A stretch of DNA of 7,107 nt from Flavobacteriaceae bacterium (GTDB lineage Bacteria > Bacteroidota > Bacteroidia > Flavobacteriales > Flavobacteriaceae). The position numbers and the translations under genes are program-made. Below, piece after piece: positions 6,874-7,107 of this stretch; within the stretch, counting starts at the first letter, position 1, and each line of letters begins with the position of its first letter. The notes below the pieces were generated by a model. That model made no database searches. It had not been told where the DNA came from and was given only the letters and a program-made list of their open reading frames with translations. Location of the stretch: the NCBI GenBank assembly GCA_015493405.1, contig WGDF01000069.1:1-7107 (forward strand), given 5' to 3'.

Positions 6874-6899
6874 TTCTCAAATATTATAAAAAATATTTC

Positions 6900-7107
6900 T
6901 TATTTAGATAATAGCGGAGCCAAAATCAGCGCCACCACTGACATCAATTTAATCAGGATATTCAAAGATGGACCGGAGGTATCTTTAAATGGATCGCCTA
7001 CCGTATCACCGGTTACGGTAGCTGCGTGAACTTCACTACCCTTGCCGTATTCTTTTCCTTTGATTTCAATACCGTCTTCTACCATTTTTTTGGCATTATC
7101 CCATGCA
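6900..7107 (-). CDS. hppA: Membrane-bound ion-translocating pyrophosphatase, C-terminal end (5' part outside window)
   Basis: These are the last 68 residues of a membrane pyrophosphatase, which couples hydrolysis of pyrophosphate to H+ or Na+ pumping across the cytoplasmic membrane. The frame stays open to the window edge; the ATG at 7085 is internal. Two signature substrate-binding segments are visible. AWDNAKK (7106-7086) carries the Asp and Lys that in the plant enzyme contact Mg-pyrophosphate. [14 protein letters not shown] follows, with Asp, Asp and Lys at the corresponding later positions. The final transmembrane helix ([20 protein letters not shown]) ends the protein just before the stop. 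The C terminus looks intact. Ion specificity and K+ dependence are set by residues outside the window and cannot be judged. It is followed at once by its own terminator. Confidence 0.97.
   Translation of the reverse strand, partial: AWDNAKKMVEDGIEIKGKEYGKGSEVHAATVTGDTVGDPFKDTSGPSLNILIKLMSVVALILAPLLSK

Noticed and set aside
6802..7029. Plus-strand 75-codon frame over the end of hppA
   Set aside because: It crosses the hppA terminator and lies opposite conserved pyrophosphatase motifs.

Overview
The window looks like chromosomal DNA from a low-GC member of the Bacteroidota. Four things point there: lipoproteins of the MKK-hydrophobic-Cys type, an Omp28-family protein, a near absence of Shine-Dalgarno sequences, and a promoter box of the Bacteroidota form TAnnTTTG. 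No phage, transposase, CRISPR, rRNA or tRNA genes were recognised. Genus cannot be told from this sequence.

Layout, left to right. (1) 1-1406, plus strand: the C-terminal part of a RecB/AddA-type helicase-nuclease, whose start lies outside the window. (2) 1407-1705: a convergent intergenic stretch holding a hairpin with a T-run on the minus strand (1414-1440) and a 47-residue minus-strand ORF (1487-1630). (3) 1706-6495, minus strand: four tightly spaced genes, transcribed right to left. They encode a hotdog acyl-CoA thioesterase, a penicillin-acylase-family Ntn hydrolase, an Omp28-like lipoprotein with a thioredoxin CxxC motif, and a lipoprotein resembling clan-A glycoside hydrolases. The gaps are 16, 19 and 12 bases, so this is very probably one operon. 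A perfect TAnnTTTG box lies just upstream of its first gene. (4) 6496-6899: about 400 bases without a protein gene, containing a GC-richer segment with nested inverted repeats (about 6690-6807) and a strong terminator (6849-6873). (5) 6900-7107, minus strand: the C-terminal end of a membrane-bound ion-pumping pyrophosphatase (hppA), which that terminator ends.

How they fit together: the flanking genes are housekeeping (DNA repair and ion-pumping pyrophosphatase). The operon mixes one cytosolic thioesterase with three exported, membrane-bound proteins: an amide hydrolase, a thiol-redox-like lipoprotein and a putative glycosidase. A shared role in envelope or scavenged-substrate processing is an inference from gene order only; no substrate can be read from the sequence. 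No convincing new defence or mobile system is visible. The least explained parts are the small ORF at 1487-1630 and the structured segment near 6690-6807.
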